A stretch of DNA of 64,000 nucleotides from Ignavibacteria bacterium (GCA_030684555.1 JAUXVN010000112.1:1-64000); one strand, 5' to 3'; counted from the first letter of the stretch, positions 45,139 through 55,199 are shown. Notes: a model not told the origin generated them from the sequence alone. Translations and numbers: made by a program.

Positions 45139-47700
45139 TTATTTCACTTTAACTACAACACAAGTGATATCATCAAATTGCTCCATGCCGTCTCTAAAAC
45201 TAACGGTTGCAGCGATAATGTGGTTCATGATTTCGTGAGCACTTTTAATATTATTTAATCTTAACGTATTCATTAGATTTTCCGTCCCAAAGAATTCTTC
45301 ATCGGCATTAATTGTTTCTGTAATTCCATCAGAATAAAACAAATACACTTCTCCTTTATGAAGTTTTATTTCTTCCTCTTCCAAAGTTGATTCGAAGATT
45401 GGTCCCTTATCAAGACCTAATCCAATTCCCTTTGATTGAAACAAATTAATATTTCCGGATTGAGAGACTAATAATGGAACGTGCCCGGCTCGACATACAC
45501 TTACAATATTGTTATCTAAATCGAAAATGGCTAAAGTTAGGGTTATAAACCAATGACGTTCAATCGCTTTATATATTTGTCGATTCAACTCCAACAAGAT
45601 TTCTTTTGGAGAATCAAATTGAGTTGAATAAAGATTTATCAACGTTTGAAGTTTTGTCATATATAAAGAAGCTGAAAGTCCTTTGCCTGACACATCTCCC
45701 ACCACCACAAGTATTCTTTTTTCAGAGATTTTTATCACATCAAAATAGTCTCCTCCGACTTGCATTGCGGGTAACATTTTCCCTGCTATCTCAAGTTGTT
45801 CAACGTTCGGAATTTCCTTAGGAACAAGTGTTTCTTGTATTTTACGGGCAAGCTCCAAATCTCTTTCTAACCTTAATTTTTCAGTTTCAGATTTGTATAA
45901 TCGAGCATTTTCAATAGAAACGGCAGCCTGATTTGCCACCGCACTTAATAACTCTAATTCTTTAATTGAAAATTTCGACCCTGAATATTTTAATCCGAAT
46001 ATCATCAAACCTATAATATTATTATTTACAATTAGTGGAAGAGTTGTATAAATTTCTTCTTTTTGAAATAGCTCACTGTATATAGAGAAATCATTTTGTG
46101 ATTCTTGGGAGTCAATTATATTAAATTTTCCTTCCTTAAATTTCTCGAGGATCAAAGTTGATATCTGTGAATCTTCATTAAATACTAATTTCGATTTATC
46201 AATAATATTTCTACTTCGGACTAATGAAAAGGTATTAAGTTTATGATTTTTCAGAATTAATCCAAACTTTTGAACTTTAAGCAAATCTGAAAATGTTGAA
46301 GTAATCGTGTCTAAAATATGATCCAAAGTAAATGCAATTGAACCGTTTAGATCTTTACTTAATTGAAGAAGTATTTTTTCATAAACAAATTGTTCAGGGT
46401 AAAACTTGCGTGTAAGTAAACCTTGAAATTTATCTTTAGTCGATTGAAAAACTAAAGCAAAAAGTAAAAACGAGATCGCTGATATAAAATTTTGATAATC
46501 TGTTCCCACTACAGAACCTATACTTTGCCCAATAACATATACCGATAAGAAATACAATATGGCTAAAGTAAAAGTAGCAGAACCATATACGATTGTATTC
46601 TTAACAACTACACTCACATCAAGTAGTTGGTATTTTAAAATTGAATATCCAAACGCTATAGGGATAAGGACAATCAATATTATCGGTGTATAATGTTCTG
46701 GAGTGTTAAATACTATATCGGCGACCAGCGGAGCAAAAAATATCACATAGATAACACCAAGTATTCCTATAACAAAGGAATTTAGAATGATAAATACCGA
46801 TTTTTTCTGAGGAGAGTTCTTTGTTAGTTTTCTATAATTTAATGCAAGCATTAGTAATGAAATCATTAATGATGTAACAAAAAATATATTAACCGGAACA
46901 AATAGAGCTGCTGGATTCGATGAAAGATTTTTCACATATAACGGACTATTAAATATGTACATATAGTAAACTACATAAATTACCATGGGAGCCAGATAGA
47001 GTGTAACTTTAAACCATCGCTTATTCATTACAGTAGAACGAGTTGGAAAGATTAAAAAGAAATGTAAAAAGACCATCGGTAAGAAGAATGATGCAATTCC
47101 CCAGATTAGTACAAAGGGAAAGTATCTGGAATTTAAATATTCAAGACTATAAAACTGGGGAAACAATAGATTTATTTTATTTATTACAAAAATTACCCCT
47201 AATAAATAAAACATTCGTTGAGCTTTCCCATCTGGATTTGCAGTAAGACTAGAAAAACTTACAATCAGCCAAATTACACCGAGTAAGCTAAAAGCAAAAT
47301 CTCCTATGTTAAACATTTTTTTAATTAATACGTTTGTCTCAAAAATTCCATCATCATTCTCTATTTTATAGATAGCATAATCACCTTCAGCAATTTTATT
47401 CAATAGTAATTGAGCATGACTTGTTCCTATGAGGGAATTACCATTTAATTCACGAAATTTATCTCCATTGCGTATTCCAGCATTGTAAGTGACTCCTCCC
47501 ACCTTAACTTTATCAAATACAATTATCACACTATCTTTATCAATTTTGTGAGGTATCCACAAACATTCATCATTTGAAATTTTATTTATTGAATAAGCTG
47601 TGTAGATATTGAAAACCCCAACTATCAAAATTATTATAGTAATAATCGAGATTATTATTTGCCGATAATTGTGAAGAAAATTTAAAATACTTTTATACAT
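45139..47700 (-). CDS. Membrane SpoIIE/PP2C phosphatase with PDZ-like and GAF domains
   Basis: This protein of 853 residues has TM1 at about 14-35, then an extracytoplasmic PDZ-like segment (VGGVTYNAGIRNGDKFRELNG, about 67-87). About seven to eight membrane helices (about 130-410), a GAF-like domain (about 445-610; LLSAVANQAAVSIENARLY) and a PP2C phosphatase (from about 640) follow. The phosphatase shows VGGDYFDVIK, VVVGDVSGKGLSASLY and LFYSDGITETINADEEF. It should dephosphorylate a STAS antagonist in a partner-switching circuit, with the PDZ and helices as signal input. It starts right after the stop of the previous phosphatase gene. Confidence 0.82.
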   Translation of the reverse strand: MYKSILNFLHNYRQIIISIITIIILIVGVFNIYTAYSINKISNDECLWIPHKIDKDSVIIVFDKVKVGGVTYNAGIRNGDKFRELNGNSLIGTSHAQLLLNKIAEGDYAIYKIENDDGIFETNVLIKKMFNIGDFAFSLLGVIWLIVSFSSLTANPDGKAQRMFYLLGVIFVINKINLLFPQFYSLEYLNSRYFPFVLIWGIASFFLPMVFLHFFLIFPTRSTVMNKRWFKVTLYLAPMVIYVVYYMYIFNSPLYVKNLSSNPAALFVPVNIFFVTSLMISLLMLALNYRKLTKNSPQKKSVFIILNSFVIGILGVIYVIFFAPLVADIVFNTPEHYTPIILIVLIPIAFGYSILKYQLLDVSVVVKNTIVYGSATFTLAILYFLSVYVIGQSIGSVVGTDYQNFISAISFLLFALVFQSTKDKFQGLLTRKFYPEQFVYEKILLQLSKDLNGSIAFTLDHILDTITSTFSDLLKVQKFGLILKNHKLNTFSLVRSRNIIDKSKLVFNEDSQISTLILEKFKEGKFNIIDSQESQNDFSIYSELFQKEEIYTTLPLIVNNNIIGLMIFGLKYSGSKFSIKELELLSAVANQAAVSIENARLYKSETEKLRLERDLELARKIQETLVPKEIPNVEQLEIAGKMLPAMQVGGDYFDVIKISEKRILVVVGDVSGKGLSASLYMTKLQTLINLYSTQFDSPKEILLELNRQIYKAIERHWFITLTLAIFDLDNNIVSVCRAGHVPLLVSQSGNINLFQSKGIGLGLDKGPIFESTLEEEEIKLHKGEVYLFYSDGITETINADEEFFGTENLMNTLRLNNIKSAHEIMNHIIAATVSFRDGMEQFDDITCVVVKVK

Positions 47701-49383
47701 TTAATTTACTTTAATGACTATTAGAGTAATATCATCTGACTGCATTTGCCCTAAGGTATAATCGGAAATTTCATTTCCAATCTTTTTAATAATTTCAGTT
47801 GAATTTTCATCAGAAAGACTTAGCAAAAATGATTCAAATCGTTCATCTGAAAAATCTTCATCTTCAAGATTTTTGGCTTCCGTAATTCCATCAGTAAAAA
47901 GAACTATAAGATCACCCGATTGTAAGAATATTTCCTCTTGTAAATATGGAGTAAAAGTCTTCATAACTCCGAGGATTATTCCCCCTTTCTCTAATCTTTG
48001 TATTTTATTATTCCTAATTAATAAAGGTGGATTATGACCGGCATTAACATATTTAAAACTTTTAAATTCGTCATCCAATATTCCCCAAAAGAAAGTAATA
48101 AATCTTCCGTCAGAAGTATTTTCTGTTACCAAATCATTAATTACACCTGTTGCTGAATCTATCGTTAAACCTTGCTTACAAATCGATTTCAAAAATGCTT
48201 GAAGGTTTGCCATAAGAAGTGATGCAGGGACACCCTTCCCTGACACATCACCTATTGCAACAACATAATCTTTTTCATTTAGTTTAATAACATCATAATA
48301 ATCTCCCCCCACCTGCTTAGAAGAAACTGAGAGGGCAGCAATTTCAAAGTTTTTAAGCTCGGGTAATTTAGATGGAAGAAGTTTTTGTTGAATAGTTTTT
48401 GCAATCTCAAGTTCTTCTTCTAATTTTTGTTTTTCGAGAGCTTCTTTAAAGAGTTTTTTATTCTCGAATGAAACAATGGCTAAACTTCCAACTGAAGAAA
48501 CGAATTCGATATCATCTTCAGTATAATCAATATTATTAATTCTTTTACCTAATAGAATTATACCTTTAGTTACATTTTGAAGAGACATCGGAACTATCAA
48601 CTCAAAACCAAAACCGGAAAGTAATGGGAATTCCTTTTTCATATTAACCGAATTTATCGGCTGTGAGATTTTAGAAATATCATAAAGAGATAAAACAGAA
48701 TTAATTTTTTCATGGGTTATTGTTGATTCCAGAAGTATTAATTCTTTATTCTCAAAAAGAACGATTGAGTAATTTGAAATCATGAAATGCCCGAGTAACG
48801 AATAAAGAAGAAGTTTTCCAATTCTAACTTCTTGATTAATTATTCCGAACTCTTTACTTAGTTCAAAAAGTGAATTAAGTCTATTTATTCTTGAATCAAG
48901 ATTCCTATTTACTAGTTTGAGTTCTTGAATAAAAATCGAGTTTTCAATCGCAGTTGCTGCAATATTTAATATAGTCTTTAAAAATTCAGTCTCTTCTTCA
49001 GAATAGTCCGTTTTGTTTATCTTTTCGCCAAGCGCAATAAAACCAAGGCAATCCCTTGATGAACATATTTTCTGAAAAAAAATAAGCTTATTCAATTTCA
49101 AGTATTCACTTAATTTTGAATCAATGATTATATCTTCATTTATATATTTTACTTGAGGAAAAGATTCTACAATTTCAGGCGAAAGACCTTTTGAAGAGTA
49201 TATTTTAGAATTTCCTTTGTCATTCAGAACAACGATACCGCGCGTTACAAGAAATTTTCCGAAACAACTCAATAGTAGATTATTGAGTGTAAATTCAAGA
49301 TTAAGACTTGAGTTTACAATTCTGCTAAACTCAACTAATGCTGAAAGATTACGTTGAACTTTAGTCAAATCAGTGGGTGTCAT
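47701..49383 (-). CDS. Cytoplasmic GAF-GAF-PP2C phosphatase
   Basis: This protein of 560 residues has no membrane helices. Two GAF-like domains are visible (about 15-150 and 165-310), the first ending AATAIENSIFIQEL. A linker helix and a SpoIIE-type PP2C domain (from about 345) follow, with VGGDYYDVIKL, VAIGDVSGKGVPASLLMA and LFTDGITEAKNLEDE. Its ATG overlaps the stop of the RsbW-like gene by 4 nt. The GAF pair would sense a small molecule or redox state. STAS dephosphorylation is the known role of such RsbU/SpoIIE enzymes. Confidence 0.85.
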   Translation of the reverse strand: MTPTDLTKVQRNLSALVEFSRIVNSSLNLEFTLNNLLLSCFGKFLVTRGIVVLNDKGNSKIYSSKGLSPEIVESFPQVKYINEDIIIDSKLSEYLKLNKLIFFQKICSSRDCLGFIALGEKINKTDYSEEETEFLKTILNIAATAIENSIFIQELKLVNRNLDSRINRLNSLFELSKEFGIINQEVRIGKLLLYSLLGHFMISNYSIVLFENKELILLESTITHEKINSVLSLYDISKISQPINSVNMKKEFPLLSGFGFELIVPMSLQNVTKGIILLGKRINNIDYTEDDIEFVSSVGSLAIVSFENKKLFKEALEKQKLEEELEIAKTIQQKLLPSKLPELKNFEIAALSVSSKQVGGDYYDVIKLNEKDYVVAIGDVSGKGVPASLLMANLQAFLKSICKQGLTIDSATGVINDLVTENTSDGRFITFFWGILDDEFKSFKYVNAGHNPPLLIRNNKIQRLEKGGIILGVMKTFTPYLQEEIFLQSGDLIVLFTDGITEAKNLEDEDFSDERFESFLLSLSDENSTEIIKKIGNEISDYTLGQMQSDDITLIVIKVN

Positions 49384-49823
49384 GCTGCTGTATTTTTAAT
49401 TTTCTTTGCAATTGTTAATTGATTATATCCCCCTTTGTCGGTATGATATTCCACATAATCCATCAAAGTTCTAATGAGATGTAGTCCTAAACCCCCAACT
49501 TTTTTCTGTTCAAAATATTTTGGCATATCAGGTTGAGGAATTTGGGAAGGATTAAACCCTTCACCAAAGTCAATTAAAATAATTCTACATTTGTCATCGG
49601 TGAACTCTAATTGAATAATTATATCGCCATCAGGTTTTGAGTGATATGCATGTTTGATAATATTTGTGGAAGCTTCATCAACGGCAAGAATAATTTTATC
49701 AATTATTGCCTGATGTACCCCTTTATTTAGTGCAGTCTCCTGTATAAAATCTCTAACTAAACTGAGATTTTCAGTTGTACTTTTAATCTGCATTTCATAC
49801 GATTTATGATTTAGAGTTTTCAC
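49380..49823 (-). CDS. RsbW-like anti-sigma/serine kinase (HATPase_c)
   Basis: This 147-residue GHKL ATPase has the N box in AVDEASTNIIKHAYH, the G1 box in LIDFGEGFNP and a G2-like GGLGLHLIRTLMDYVEY, as in RsbW/SpoIIAB/BtrW. Such proteins hold a sigma factor or another partner and phosphorylate a STAS protein. The listed start is GTG 8 nt after the STAS stop. The ATG at 49793 (MQIKSTTENL) is an equally possible start and gives a more typical N-terminus. Confidence 0.85.
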   Translation of the reverse strand: MKTLNHKSYEMQIKSTTENLSLVRDFIQETALNKGVHQAIIDKIILAVDEASTNIIKHAYHSKPDGDIIIQLEFTDDKCRIILIDFGEGFNPSQIPQPDMPKYFEQKKVGGLGLHLIRTLMDYVEYHTDKGGYNQLTIAKKIKNTAA

Positions 49824-49831
49824 GGTTTTTT

Positions 49832-50182
49832 TTATTGCTGATTAAATTTATCAATCGCTTCTTTTTCAGTACTAAAGAACTCATATAATAAAGGGAATCC
49901 CAAAAGATCAAAAATATTATAAACACTTGGAATCATCGTTGTAAGTTTAATATCACCGTTATTAGAACGAATTGTTTCGATAAAAGCCATAAATACTCCG
50001 AGTCCTGCGCTGCTTATATATTTAAGTTTTTCAAAATTAGCAACAATTTTGAATCTCTTTTTATCAATTAAATCAGAGAATGCTGACTCAAGCTGCGGTG
50101 CAGTGTGAGCATCGAGATAACCATTTAATTCGATTATACTTACATCTCCAGCTTCTCTGATTGTTGTACTAAAATCTGACAT
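49832..50182 (-). CDS. STAS-domain anti-anti-sigma factor
   Basis: This 116-residue STAS protein of the RsbV/SpoIIAA type contains LKYISSAGLGVFMAF, with the Ser pair (about 56-57) at the position phosphorylated by RsbW-type kinases. It starts 15 nt after the upstream phosphatase gene and precedes the kinase, giving the order phosphatase-antagonist-kinase-phosphatase-phosphatase in one operon. Phosphorylation of this Ser is inferred from the family. Confidence 0.88.
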   Translation of the reverse strand: MSDFSTTIREAGDVSIIELNGYLDAHTAPQLESAFSDLIDKKRFKIVANFEKLKYISSAGLGVFMAFIETIRSNNGDIKLTTMIPSVYNIFDLLGFPLLYEFFSTEKEAIDKFNQQ

Positions 50183-50197
50183 TATTTTTCTCCATGA

Positions 50198-52240
50198 TTA
50201 TTTCCATCTAAAAACAACTAAGGTTATATCATCATGTTGAGGGCTCGATTCCGAAAAAAGAGTTACTCCGGTAACAATTTTATTGGCGATTTCATCAACA
50301 TTTTTTTCGCTATTCTCAAGAACAATTTTCATTAATGAATTAATCCCAAAATCTTCTAATTTTTCATTTTTTGCTTCTGTAATTCCATCGGTATACAAAA
50401 TTAGTAAATCATCTTTTTCTAATTTTATTTGTGCTTCTTCTACAACATTTCCGAATAACTCTGTATAATTAAGACCCAGTCCGATACCTCTAAAAGTATA
50501 TTCCGTGGCTTCACCATTTCGGATTAATAACAACGGAGCATGACCTGCACGCGATATAGATATTTTCTTTTCAACAAAATCAAAAACACCGAAAGTAGCA
50601 GTGATAAAGCTTTTGGCATCTAATGTACGTTCTAAAATTGAATTAGCTTTGGTTAAAATTTCCTTCGGGCTGTGAAGTAAATCAGTCAACGATTCAAAAA
50701 TACCTCTGATTTCCGCCATTATAAAAGCCGCCGAAATCCCTTTACCTGAAACATCAGCAATAACGAAACCTAATTTTGTTTTACTCAATTCAAAAAAATC
50801 ATAATAGTCACCACCGACTTCAAATGCAGGAATAAATATTGCAGCTATATCAACAAAATCATTTTTAGGAAGTTTATCAGGTAACAATTTTTTCTGCATT
50901 TCACGAGCAACATCTAATTCTTTTTCTAATCTTTCTTTTTCAATTGATTCCTCAAGCAACCTTGAATTTTCAAATGCGATGGATGTATAGTCAGAAAAAG
51001 TCAGTAGCGTATTTTTTTCCTCAAAGTCGAATGGTATATCGGTTCGTTTAGCTATAACTATGTACCCGCTAATCCCTTGATGGGACTGGAGTGGAGCAAT
51101 AGCAGCATATTTAAAAATCTCGTTCTGCAACTCCGGATTAATTACATTTGTTAATTCGAGAGTTGAAATCTTTTGAACTGTTTTTACACTACCGCTTTCA
51201 AAAAATGCTTTTACAATATTATCTGCTTGAATGAAACTTATATTTTTTGCAGCAATAGGAGTAAAGGATGAATCATTTTGTTTGATAATCCAGGCTGCAT
51301 CTGCTGTACAAACTTTTAAAGCTAAATCTGTTACAGTGTCTGCAAGTTCCTTAGAATCAAGAACTTGATTAATCATTTTACTAAAATATTGTAAAGATGA
51401 TATCTCCGTTGTTTTACGGTCGAATGCTTCAGCGGTAGGAAGATGAAACAATGTTGTGAAGAATAGAACGCTAAAATAGACGATTCCGTAAATATTCAAT
51501 AAGAAAAAGAACTGATAAACTGATGGTGCAAAATTCTCTACCATCCCGATGAAAAAATCGTTTGATTTCGAAAATGCTAATGAGATCGAGAAAATGAAAA
51601 CCAATAGAACTGAAAGTAATAGTAACTGTTTTTTCTGTTTTTTACTTAAAAAAGCCATCCATGAAATTCTAACTGAATTTATCACTATTAGAATAATCGC
51701 ATTTACTGTAAATGTTATGTGTATAAATTCAAATTGCGATTCATTCTCTATAAAAGCTGTAACTGACGATAAAATAAAAAAAACAATCAAAGCATTAAAA
51801 TATGTCCGCAAATTTTTTCGCTGCTGTAAAAAGAATAAAATTCTAAATACGATAAAGACATATGCTAACGATATAATGAGTAAAACATTAATAATAAATG
51901 GTATAGTTTTTTGAAGTGTAAAACTATCTATCCAGATATTTTTCCCTTCAATTCCAAATAAACCAAAGAACAATTCAACTATATTAAATAGGATAAGATT
52001 TACAGTTATAAGAACAACCAAACCTATTAACAGCGAGATTGGAGAATAATTCCTTTGCCCAATTATGCTAAACAGGTTTACCATAATCGAATAAACAATA
52101 AACAGAATTAACACTTCATTCAAAAGTAAGAGTGATGTTGTTTCACTTGTAACATAAAAAAGTTTTATAAACAGTAGGATAACCAAAACAATAAAAAAAA
52201 CTTGAATTCTTATCTTTTGTGCAAGTCCGAAAAACGGCAT
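50198..52240 (-). CDS. Membrane SpoIIE/PP2C phosphatase with GAF domain
   Basis: This protein has about 680 residues from the first ATG (52240); an upstream TTG six codons earlier is possible. About eight membrane helices fill residues 8-260, then a GAF-like domain (about 285-420), a linker helix, and a PP2C domain with VGGDYYDFFEL, FVIADVSGKGISAAFIMAE and ILYTDGITEAKNEKLED. This is the first gene of the partner-switching operon and should act on the STAS protein encoded next to it. Confidence 0.85.
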   Translation of the reverse strand: MPFFGLAQKIRIQVFFIVLVILLFIKLFYVTSETTSLLLLNEVLILFIVYSIMVNLFSIIGQRNYSPISLLIGLVVLITVNLILFNIVELFFGLFGIEGKNIWIDSFTLQKTIPFIINVLLIISLAYVFIVFRILFFLQQRKNLRTYFNALIVFFILSSVTAFIENESQFEFIHITFTVNAIILIVINSVRISWMAFLSKKQKKQLLLLSVLLVFIFSISLAFSKSNDFFIGMVENFAPSVYQFFFLLNIYGIVYFSVLFFTTLFHLPTAEAFDRKTTEISSLQYFSKMINQVLDSKELADTVTDLALKVCTADAAWIIKQNDSSFTPIAAKNISFIQADNIVKAFFESGSVKTVQKISTLELTNVINPELQNEIFKYAAIAPLQSHQGISGYIVIAKRTDIPFDFEEKNTLLTFSDYTSIAFENSRLLEESIEKERLEKELDVAREMQKKLLPDKLPKNDFVDIAAIFIPAFEVGGDYYDFFELSKTKLGFVIADVSGKGISAAFIMAEIRGIFESLTDLLHSPKEILTKANSILERTLDAKSFITATFGVFDFVEKKISISRAGHAPLLLIRNGEATEYTFRGIGLGLNYTELFGNVVEEAQIKLEKDDLLILYTDGITEAKNEKLEDFGINSLMKIVLENSEKNVDEIANKIVTGVTLFSESSPQHDDITLVVFRWK

Positions 52241-52405
52241 ATTAAAAATATTTCGCAACCTTAAAACCTATCTTATTCCTTCTAAATATAGGTGAATTCT
52301 ATGAATTATCAATCTCGACCAAAAAATAAGGAATGAGTTTGATATTATAAAGCTAAGATTTATGTGCGGTTAAAAAGGATGATGGATTGCTGGTTATAGT
52401 AGGAT

Positions 52406-52431
52406 GAGAGGCTGTAATGAAACAGCCTCTC
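52406..52431. terminator. Hairpin after the anti-sigma gene
   Basis: GAGAGGCTGT (52406-52415) and ACAGCCTCTC (52422-52431) form a perfect 10-bp stem with a 6-nt loop, 4 nt past the anti-sigma stop on the minus strand. The following T content is low, so termination is likely but not certain. Confidence 0.6.
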
Positions 52432-52435
52432 GTTA

Positions 52436-53938
52436 TTAAATTTCTATCGGAGTTTTTTCTTTTTTTATTGGAGTAGATTCCGGATTCAATTCTTTTCTCA
52501 TCTTCTCCATTTCTTCACGGAAGAATTGCATCTCTTTTTTTACACGTTCCATTTCTTTTCTGAGTTCCTTCGAATTCACCATTACCGTATCTTGCATAAA
52601 AAACTTAAATACATTTTGAAGAGAATCAAGTGATTGCAGACTCAATCCACGGGAATCTATTTGAATATCAAAACCTGATTTATTTCCCTTTTTGTCATTA
52701 TACTTCATACTGAATGACTGCTTTTTACCTACTGTATCAATTTTGATATTAACTTTCATATCTCTCATCTGCCCAAATGCTATTTCTATAGCTTCGTTCA
52801 TACCAACAAGATTTGGCAGCTGAATATCGGGAATTGCAAAATCCGGGATTTCTACTTTGCAAAAGTCATCATTTACAACAATTTTAAGTTCTTTATTTGA
52901 TCTTTGACTATTTGAATTACTTGAGCGGACAAATACACGGACTTCATCATCAAATCCTTTCATATCTTTATTTACCACAATTTGATCTTTGAATCTAGAA
53001 ATCTCAGATTTAAGTAGTGCTTTATCAACATCGAAAGAACTGGTAAAAATTGTATCAGGTGTAAAAACAAAATAGTTGTTGTTATCACTTTTTTTAACAT
53101 TTGAAACTAATTTTGCAATATCTTCAACATTATGTACGCCAACATTCACAGGAAATATTTTAGCAAAAGCAGTCTTGTTAGCCTGCGCTGCAAAAGCCAT
53201 CACATCAGCTTTGAGTGCATTTTGATAATTCACGATATTCGGATTTACAGCTACTGTTTTGTTTTCATTAACAAGAATTTGTGAAGCAAGATCGTCAGAA
53301 TAACTAAGTAATATTGAATCAAATTGTTTTTTCTGTTTCGAGTCTAATTCAAGTGATTCAACGAAAGAAGCCAGATTAACCTTATTTTCATTTTTCTTGC
53401 CGTCCTCAAATTTAACTTCGAAAAAGTCTTTCCCTGCTTCATCAACTCCGAATAGGAGTACTTGATTATTTTCTTTGTCAAGTGTTATAGAACGATTAAA
53501 TGCAAAATCAAAAATATCATCCGAGTTTAAACCAACATTGAAAATAAAAGGTTTGAGATTTGCAGCATACAAATCCATTAAATTGGCTTTTTGTTCATCA
53601 ATAAAACCAACGAAAATTCCCGGGTAAAATCTGAAAATCGCCATTAAAATCAACGTTACCGAAGCAAAAATAATTATTGGTTTCCTAAAAAGGAAAGAAT
53701 ACCAAACTTTAAGCTTTTCTGATTTTATTCGCTCAAAAAGTCTTGTCTCGAAATAATGATCTTCAGGTAATGGCTTTATTCCGTTTACTAAGTCTTTAAT
53801 TTCTTTAATCGATTGTAATTCTTTTTGAAGACTTACATCAGATTTCAACTCATCGGTTAACAATTCTTTTTCAGTTGGATTTAATTCATCATCCAACAAA
53901 GAGGATAAAGACTCTAATTTTTTATTATTTATTTTCAT
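52436..53938 (-). CDS. Membrane anti-sigma factor with large extracytoplasmic domain
   Basis: This 500-residue protein has a cytoplasmic helical start (about 1-75; LESLSSLLDDELNPTEKELL), like anti-sigma domains but without the zinc HxxxCxxC motif. One membrane helix follows (about 84-106), and then a large outside region ending in a Lys/Glu-rich coiled coil (about 455-490). The gene overlaps the stop of the sigma factor gene by 4 nt, which is the classic pairing. It is much longer than most anti-sigma factors, so the outer domain may be the sensor. I recognise no family in it. Confidence 0.72.
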   Translation of the reverse strand: MKINNKKLESLSSLLDDELNPTEKELLTDELKSDVSLQKELQSIKEIKDLVNGIKPLPEDHYFETRLFERIKSEKLKVWYSFLFRKPIIIFASVTLILMAIFRFYPGIFVGFIDEQKANLMDLYAANLKPFIFNVGLNSDDIFDFAFNRSITLDKENNQVLLFGVDEAGKDFFEVKFEDGKKNENKVNLASFVESLELDSKQKKQFDSILLSYSDDLASQILVNENKTVAVNPNIVNYQNALKADVMAFAAQANKTAFAKIFPVNVGVHNVEDIAKLVSNVKKSDNNNYFVFTPDTIFTSSFDVDKALLKSEISRFKDQIVVNKDMKGFDDEVRVFVRSSNSNSQRSNKELKIVVNDDFCKVEIPDFAIPDIQLPNLVGMNEAIEIAFGQMRDMKVNIKIDTVGKKQSFSMKYNDKKGNKSGFDIQIDSRGLSLQSLDSLQNVFKFFMQDTVMVNSKELRKEMERVKKEMQFFREEMEKMRKELNPESTPIKKEKTPIEI

Positions 53939-54531
53939 AATAGTTCCTTCTTGTAAGGAGTCAAAATCTTTTTTAATGCCTCACGCGCCCGGAAAATTCT
54001 TGATTTTATTGTTCCTAATTCAACACCCATTGTCTCCGAAATTTCTTGATAACTTAATCCGTCAAAATCTTTAAGTATCAACGGAATTCTTAATTTTTCT
54101 GGAAGAGTTGCAATTGCCTGTCTAACAATCAATTTAATATCATAATCTTCAGGCACTTGTTCAGGAGAGATAAGATTTTCCGATTCAGTTGTGAATGGTG
54201 AAAAGATACTTCTGATTTTGATTTTTCTAAGATGATCTCGACATTTATTAACTGTGATTCGATATAACCATGTTGTGAACTGAGATTCAAATCTAAAAGA
54301 ATTCAGTTTTCTGTAAACTGAAATAAAAACTTCCTGAGAAATATCATCTATGGAGTCAGTATTTCCCAAAGTCAAATAGATTAGATTTCTCACTTTTTCT
54401 TTGTGCCTTGAAATGAGAGTTCGAAAAGCTGATTCATCACCATCATTAAATCTCTTAATCAGAGAAAAATCATCATCTAAAGTTAAGATTGTCTGTGTTT
54501 GCACTTCTTCATTAATTTTGTTGTTATTCAT
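53935..54531 (-). CDS. ECF sigma-70 family RNA polymerase sigma factor
   Basis: This 198-residue sigma-E-type factor has region 2 at about 25-95 (DDISQEVFISVYRKLNSF and FTTWLYRITVNKCRDHLRK). Region 4 at about 135-190 has the helix-turn-helix YQEISETMGVELGTIKSRIFRARE. There are no extra domains. Its own membrane anti-sigma follows. Target promoters cannot be told from the window. Confidence 0.93.
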   Translation of the reverse strand: MNNNKINEEVQTQTILTLDDDFSLIKRFNDGDESAFRTLISRHKEKVRNLIYLTLGNTDSIDDISQEVFISVYRKLNSFRFESQFTTWLYRITVNKCRDHLRKIKIRSIFSPFTTESENLISPEQVPEDYDIKLIVRQAIATLPEKLRIPLILKDFDGLSYQEISETMGVELGTIKSRIFRAREALKKILTPYKKELL

Positions 54532-54806
54532 GTCTTAAGACGAATTTGTTACTAAAAGAGTTCCTAAAAAAATAAATATAAAGTGAGATATTTTTCAGTT
54601 CACAATCTAAGGAAAAAAGACAATTTTCGAACAAGTAAATTGTTTCTTTGTGATAAACAGAATTATTGTTAGATTAACGAATATAATCCTATTTCAATGG
54701 CAACTGAAAAATGAAAATAATAAGGTAAATCGGATATATTTGAAAGAAGATACTTGCATTAAAAACTGTAACTCATTAAATTTTGAACAAACAAAAGGAT
54801 GGTTTC

Positions 54807-55148
54807 ATGAAAATTAAAATCAATGAAAAATATGGTGCGGTAATCGTTGAGTTAAAGGGAAATGTAATGGGAGGACCTGATGCCGGTGAACTCAGTGAAA
54901 CTCTCAGAAAACTACTTGCCGAGGGGAAAAAAAATATCGTATTTGATTTAGCAGATGTCAAGTTTATGAACAGTTCCGGTTTAGGAATGTTGATAAGCGG
55001 TTTAACTACCGTTAAAAAAGAAGAAGGTGTACTGAAATTAGCTAATGTAACTGAAAAGATTGAAAGCCTCCTGATGATCACAAAACTTATAAGCATTTTT
55101 GATCATTATGACTCAGTTGAAAACGCCGTAAAAAGTTTTTCAAAGTAA
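54807..55148 (+). CDS. STAS-domain anti-sigma factor antagonist
   Basis: This protein has 113 residues from the ATG at 54807, which has AAAAGGA seven nt before it; an in-frame TTG upstream was rejected. The STAS core DVKFMNSSGLGMLISGL carries the Ser pair expected for phosphorylation. It lies on the opposite strand from the partner-switching operon 5 kb away and could be a second substrate for the same kinase and phosphatases, an inference from proximity. The 275-nt region upstream shows a possible -7 box TATATTTG (54735-54742) without a clear -33 partner. Confidence 0.88.
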   Translation: MKIKINEKYGAVIVELKGNVMGGPDAGELSETLRKLLAEGKKNIVFDLADVKFMNSSGLGMLISGLTTVKKEEGVLKLANVTEKIESLLMITKLISIFDHYDSVENAVKSFSK

Positions 55149-55172
55149 AAGATTAATAATAATTTCGATGGG

Positions 55173-55199
55173 AACTCCGGATCTTATTCCGGAGTTTTT
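55173..55199 (+). terminator. Rho-independent terminator after the STAS gene
   Basis: AACTCCGG (55173-55180) and CCGGAGTT (55189-55196) form an 8-bp stem with an 8-nt loop and a short T-run (to 55199) on the plus strand. It separates the STAS gene from purA. Confidence 0.82.
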
